From Minisyncoccota bacterium (GTDB lineage: Bacteria; Patescibacteriota; Minisyncoccia; Phycocordibacterales; Phycocordibacteraceae), in contig JAQUAU010000050.1 of the NCBI GenBank assembly GCA_028687085.1, forward strand, positions 1-6,067: a stretch of 6,067 nucleotides of DNA, in the 5' to 3' direction. The notes under the pieces were generated by a model. It was not told the DNA's origin and did no database searches. It saw only the letters and a list, made by a program, of their open reading frames with translations. Below, one piece after another: positions 5,026 through 6,067 of this stretch. Numbering within the stretch: the stretch's first letter is position 1; every line of letters starts with the position of its first letter. The translations under genes and the position numbers were made by a program.

Positions 5026-5575
5026 ATCCGAGGTTCTTGTTATCATACGTCGCATTAATCCAATACGGTGTTCCAACGAAATAATTCAAATCGCAAACTT
5101 CTTTATCCACCAGACCGAGGCGACTAGCGAGGAATTGTTCTGCTTCCAACCGAACAGAACCGAGCGGTTCTGCGAGAAGAATGATATTAAAAAAATGAGT
5201 CTTCTCGTTGTACGAGACATTAAAATCAGTTGTTGTCGCTCCCGAAGGACAAGAACCGTTGGCAAGACAATATCCTACACTACCAGCAAGAACATATGAG
5301 CCAGGATTCTCTACATCAGACACCGTCTCGCCGTTATGAATGAAATCCTTAACCGTAACAACGCCGCCGTTCGGCGTACCGAATGTGATGGTCGGATTTG
5401 AAACTGAAGAACCCGAGGAACCCGTATCTATTGAACCAGGAGTTACCGAACCTCCAAGCGGCAACTCTGGAGTCTGGGTTGGTGTCGTACTCTCATTATT
5501 CGATGAACCCGAGAAGAAAAACCAGGCCCCCGCGACGATGATAATCACTGCCCCGAAGATGATATACCATTTCAT
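4988..5575 (-). CDS. Membrane-anchored exported protein of unknown function
   Basis: 195 residues. A hydrophobic segment (about 4-21, YIIFGAVIIIVAGAWFFF) after MK forms a signal anchor or uncleaved signal. A Ser/Thr/Gly/Pro-rich linker follows (about 22-63), then a compact outer domain of about 130 residues. The domain contains TVKDFIHNGE (74-83), YVLAGSVGYC (94-103), a stretch rich in charged and hydrophobic residues LAEPLGSVRLEAEQFLASRLG (split around 134-154) and the ending NLGFSFCPGA. Four cysteines (C103, C109, C161, C187) all lie in the outer part, compatible with two disulfides. No catalytic motif is recognised. From memory, similar proteins occur in Parcubacteria-like genomes, but I cannot check this. 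It starts 9 bases after the stop of the upstream lysozyme-like gene on the same strand, so they are probably cotranscribed. Its 3' end overlaps miaA by 38 bases. Codon and base use is AT-richer than the left half. Confidence 0.8.
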   Translation of the reverse strand: MKWYIIFGAVIIIVAGAWFFFSGSSNNESTTPTQTPELPLGGSVTPGSIDTGSSGSSVSNPTITFGTPNGGVVTVKDFIHNGETVSDVENPGSYVLAGSVGYCLANGSCPSGATTTDFNVSYNEKTHFFNIILLAEPLGSVRLEAEQFLASRLGLVDKEVCDLNYFVGTPYWINATYDNKNLGFSFCPGATVLPK

Positions 5576-5581
5576 ATCAAA

Positions 5582-5587
5582 ATATTA
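5582..5587 (-). promoter_or_regulatory. Possible -10 box for the membrane-anchored protein gene (TAATAT)
   Basis: On the minus strand TAATAT overlaps the stop codon of the upstream gene and ends 6 bases before the ATG at 5575, so transcription would begin on the start codon itself. No Shine-Dalgarno motif is present in the 9-base gap. The match is only four of six and the region is AT-rich, so coupled translation from the upstream gene remains possible. Confidence 0.2.
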
Positions 5588-6067
5588 TTTATTCGCATAT
5601 AAAGTCACACAATTCTGTTGTGTTGCAGCTCTCGGATCACCAGTCCAATCGCTGAAATTCGGCTTCGCTTTAACAAGACACGCGGCTGCCTGAACATTAC
5701 AATTCAAATTCATTGAAGCCGCCTGACACGCCGCGGCGAGCGACTCTTTACCCGCCTTCGGTTTTCCGCCGCTGAAAGCGGTAGAACAATTGAGATTTCC
5801 ACTTACCGAATAGCCAGCCTGTACCGCCGCCGCGGTACATGAAGGGATATTGAGATTGTGACATGTATCGTTGTATCCCATCACGACCTGGAACATGCCG
5901 GCTGCGCTCGTCGGAGTGCCATTCACTTGTTTGGCTCCTGTCGTATTGGCACCGCAGGTGCTCTCAGGAACTGCGATGCAAGAAAGTGTATTTGCCTGTG
6001 ATTGCGTAAGCGTATACGTGCTTCCTGCCGTAGCCGCTAGAAGATTGCTCGCGGTGCAGTTACCGTT
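5585..6067 (-). CDS. Cys-rich exported protein with lysozyme/transglycosylase-like domain, C-terminal fragment
   Basis: The frame stays open from the TAA at 5585-5587 to the right edge, giving 160 visible residues; the true start is outside. The GTG at 5926 is an internal Val. The motif pattern recalls goose-type lysozyme/SLT folds: a glutamate in AVPESTCGAN (fragment E35, codon 5963-5965), which would be the catalytic acid, then SAAGMFQVV (54-62) matching the GxxQ motif, then helices ending in DWTGDPRAATQQNCVTLYA. There are ten cysteines in 160 residues, and the composition is rich in Ala, Asn and Thr, as expected for a disulfide-stabilised protein outside the cytoplasm. Its likely role is local cleavage of peptidoglycan, for example for a pilus, secretion or cell-contact machine. 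It is followed 9 bases later by a membrane-anchored exported protein. The domain call rests on short motifs and is moderate; the open frame itself is firm. Confidence 0.6.
   Translation of the reverse strand, partial: NGNCTASNLLAATAGSTYTLTQSQANTLSCIAVPESTCGANTTGAKQVNGTPTSAAGMFQVVMGYNDTCHNLNIPSCTAAAVQAGYSVSGNLNCSTAFSGGKPKAGKESLAAACQAASMNLNCNVQAAACLVKAKPNFSDWTGDPRAATQQNCVTLYANK

Noticed and set aside
5155..5172. Hairpin CAGAACC-GAGC-GGTTCTG in the unknown membrane protein gene
   Set aside because: A seven-pair stem inside coding sequence with no T-run and no relation to the other palindromes. GTTCTGC also recurs at 5147-5153, so it may be simple local repetition.
5585..5926. Short 113-residue gene starting at GTG 5926
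   Set aside because: The same frame is open to the window edge and the upstream residues (AVPESTCGAN) complete the lysozyme-like motif pair, so the GTG is internal.
1..6067. CRISPR array, insertion sequence, integrase or phage genes
   Set aside because: No regularly spaced direct repeats, no transposase or recombinase motifs and no phage proteins are visible. Apart from the small palindromes, the window reads as ordinary chromosome.

Overview
The window is a compact, gene-dense piece of a bacterial chromosome. Most of it is moderately GC-rich, and the right-hand end is AT-richer by my count (about 60% GC in 1861-1920, 40% in 5161-5220). It carries six protein genes or gene fragments with bacterial hallmarks plus one tRNA. 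Gaps are short, there are two tail-to-tail overlaps, I see no clear Shine-Dalgarno sites, and the Rel enzyme is shortened. The right-hand membrane-anchored protein resembles, from memory only, unknown proteins of Patescibacteria (Candidate Phyla Radiation, Parcubacteria-like). I therefore suggest such an organism; this is inference and not a database result.

Layout from left to right: (1) 2-643 (+), the C-terminal part of DNA topoisomerase I, with a low-complexity linker and two C-terminal repeat modules. (2) 672-2273 (+), a Rel/SpoT (p)ppGpp synthetase-hydrolase without the C-terminal ACT region. (3) 2270-3247 (-), a ParB/Spo0J-family chromosome partition CTPase, whose stop codon overlaps that of rel. 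(4) 3285-3368 (+), tRNA-Leu(CAA) with an encoded CCA end, followed at once by a bidirectional terminator shared with the opposing gene. (5) 3400-4059 (-), an AhpC-type 2-Cys peroxiredoxin. (6) 4102-5025 (+), MiaA, the tRNA A37 prenyltransferase. (7) 4988-5575 (-), a membrane-anchored exported protein of unknown function, and (8) 5585-6067 (-), the C-terminal part of a Cys-rich exported protein that looks like a lysozyme/lytic-transglycosylase domain. The last two form one minus-strand unit, read from the right edge towards miaA.

How they fit together: the left and middle genes are housekeeping (DNA topology, stringent response, chromosome segregation, tRNA supply and modification, peroxide defence). 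The tRNA has A36-A37-A38 next to its anticodon, which is the substrate signature for the MiaA enzyme encoded about 0.7 kb away. The two right-hand genes look like cell-envelope functions.

The most unusual signal is palindromic DNA lying in frame inside genes. miaA carries a 51-base perfect inverted repeat (24-base arms, 3-base loop) that adds roughly 14-17 residues just after the P-loop helix. The arms are themselves near-palindromes of 21 bases, and their core matches the hairpin of the terminator 0.8 kb away at 13 of 15 positions. The topA linker holds two tandem palindromic units, also of 21 bases, with a paired (compensatory) base change between them. Together these suggest a family of small palindromic elements that insert without breaking reading frames. 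That is a hypothesis, testable by searching the rest of the genome.
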